From contig JACQRE010000071.1 of NCBI GenBank assembly GCA_016206585.1, positions 1-5,181 of the forward strand: DNA of 5,181 nt, written 5' to 3'. How positions within the stretch are numbered: position 1 is the stretch's first letter; each line of letters starts with the position of its first letter. Under the pieces are notes generated by a model that was not told the origin of the DNA, did not search any database, and was given only the letters and a program-made list of their open reading frames with translations. Of the stretch, positions 4,936-5,181 are shown in pieces. This DNA comes from Candidatus Omnitrophota bacterium (GTDB lineage Bacteria > Omnitrophota > Gorgyraeia > Aquiviventales > Aquiviventaceae). The translations under genes were made by a program, and so were the position numbers.

Positions 4936-5181
4936 ATGCGGAACATCCTGACCTTCGTGCTGGCCGGCGGGAAGGGCGAACGGCTGCTGCCGTTGACCCA
5001 GCACCGGGCCATGCCCGCGGTGCCCTTCGGCGGCATCTACCGGATCATCGACTTCACGCTGTCGAACTGCATCAACTCCGGGATCCGCAAGATCCACGTC
5101 CTGATCCAGTACAAGTCGCACTCGCTCCAGCGCCACCTCCAGATGGGCTGGAACATCTTCCAGAGCGAGCTGGGCGAGTAC
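4936..5181 (+). CDS. glgC: Glucose-1-phosphate adenylyltransferase (ADP-glucose pyrophosphorylase), N-terminal part
   Basis: The first 82 codons of GlgC, which makes ADP-glucose from ATP and glucose-1-phosphate for glycogen synthesis; full length is usually about 400-430 residues. Visible are the nucleotide-binding loop LAGGKGERLLPLT (residues 9-21), the RAxPAVPFGG block (24-33), YRIIDFTLSNCINSGIRKIH (35-54) and LIQYKSHSLQRHLQMGWN (56-73), which together are diagnostic of GlgC rather than other sugar nucleotidyltransferases. The start follows marC by 10 nt and has no recognisable Shine-Dalgarno sequence, but gives exactly the family N-terminus. In the RAKPAV motif the Lys is replaced by Met26 (ATG at 5011-5013); this position is normally near-invariant in catalytic forms. 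GERL instead of GTRL is seen in other bacterial GlgC proteins. The gene continues beyond the window. Confidence 0.93.
   Translation, partial: MRNILTFVLAGGKGERLLPLTQHRAMPAVPFGGIYRIIDFTLSNCINSGIRKIHVLIQYKSHSLQRHLQMGWNIFQSELGEY

Overview
This is a GC-rich bacterial chromosomal segment in which every gene lies on the + strand. It carries most of a dipeptide/oligopeptide-type ABC importer operon, then a MarC-family membrane protein gene and the start of glgC (ADP-glucose pyrophosphorylase). Protein similarity recognised by eye does not fix the species. The combination of high GC, sparse Shine-Dalgarno use in some genes and short periodic repeats in the spacers suits an environmental lineage of the kind often known only from metagenome bins, but that placement is a guess.

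Layout. 1-311: C-terminal end of the extracytoplasmic peptide-binding protein (family 5). 312-396: spacer with an imperfect hairpin of 7-nt units. 397-1380: first permease subunit (DppB/OppB type). 1381-1630: a 250-nt GC-rich spacer holding a 180-nt nested palindrome. 1631-2503: second permease subunit (DppC/OppC type). 2504-2543: spacer made largely of four 7-nt direct repeats that abut the next start codon. 2544-3353: first ATPase (DppD type). 3342-3480: AT-richer long imperfect hairpin of 7-nt units, which also supplies the stop codon of dppD. 3491-4288: second ATPase (DppF type). 4289-4343: spacer with a third direct-repeat family and a perfect extended -10 box. 4344-4925: marC-like gene. 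4936-5181: 5' part of glgC, which runs off the window.

How it works together. The binding protein delivers a peptide or similar ligand to the DppB-DppC channel, and the DppD-DppF ATPase pair powers import. The ligand cannot be read from the sequence. marC and glgC look like a separate transcription unit.

The genes are ordinary family members; the unusual content is between them. Four spacers each contain a different sequence repeated with a 7-nt period (TTCGGAG/ACTCCGC, AGCAACA/AGCGACA, NNNCCAA/TTGGNNN, GTCACTT/GTGACCT). Two of these form long imperfect inverted repeats and two are direct only. The remaining long spacer, between the permease genes, holds an unrelated GC-rich palindrome ending just before the dppC ribosome-binding site. 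Also notable are a Lys-to-Met change at a normally conserved nucleotide-site position of GlgC and a probable leaderless start for marC.
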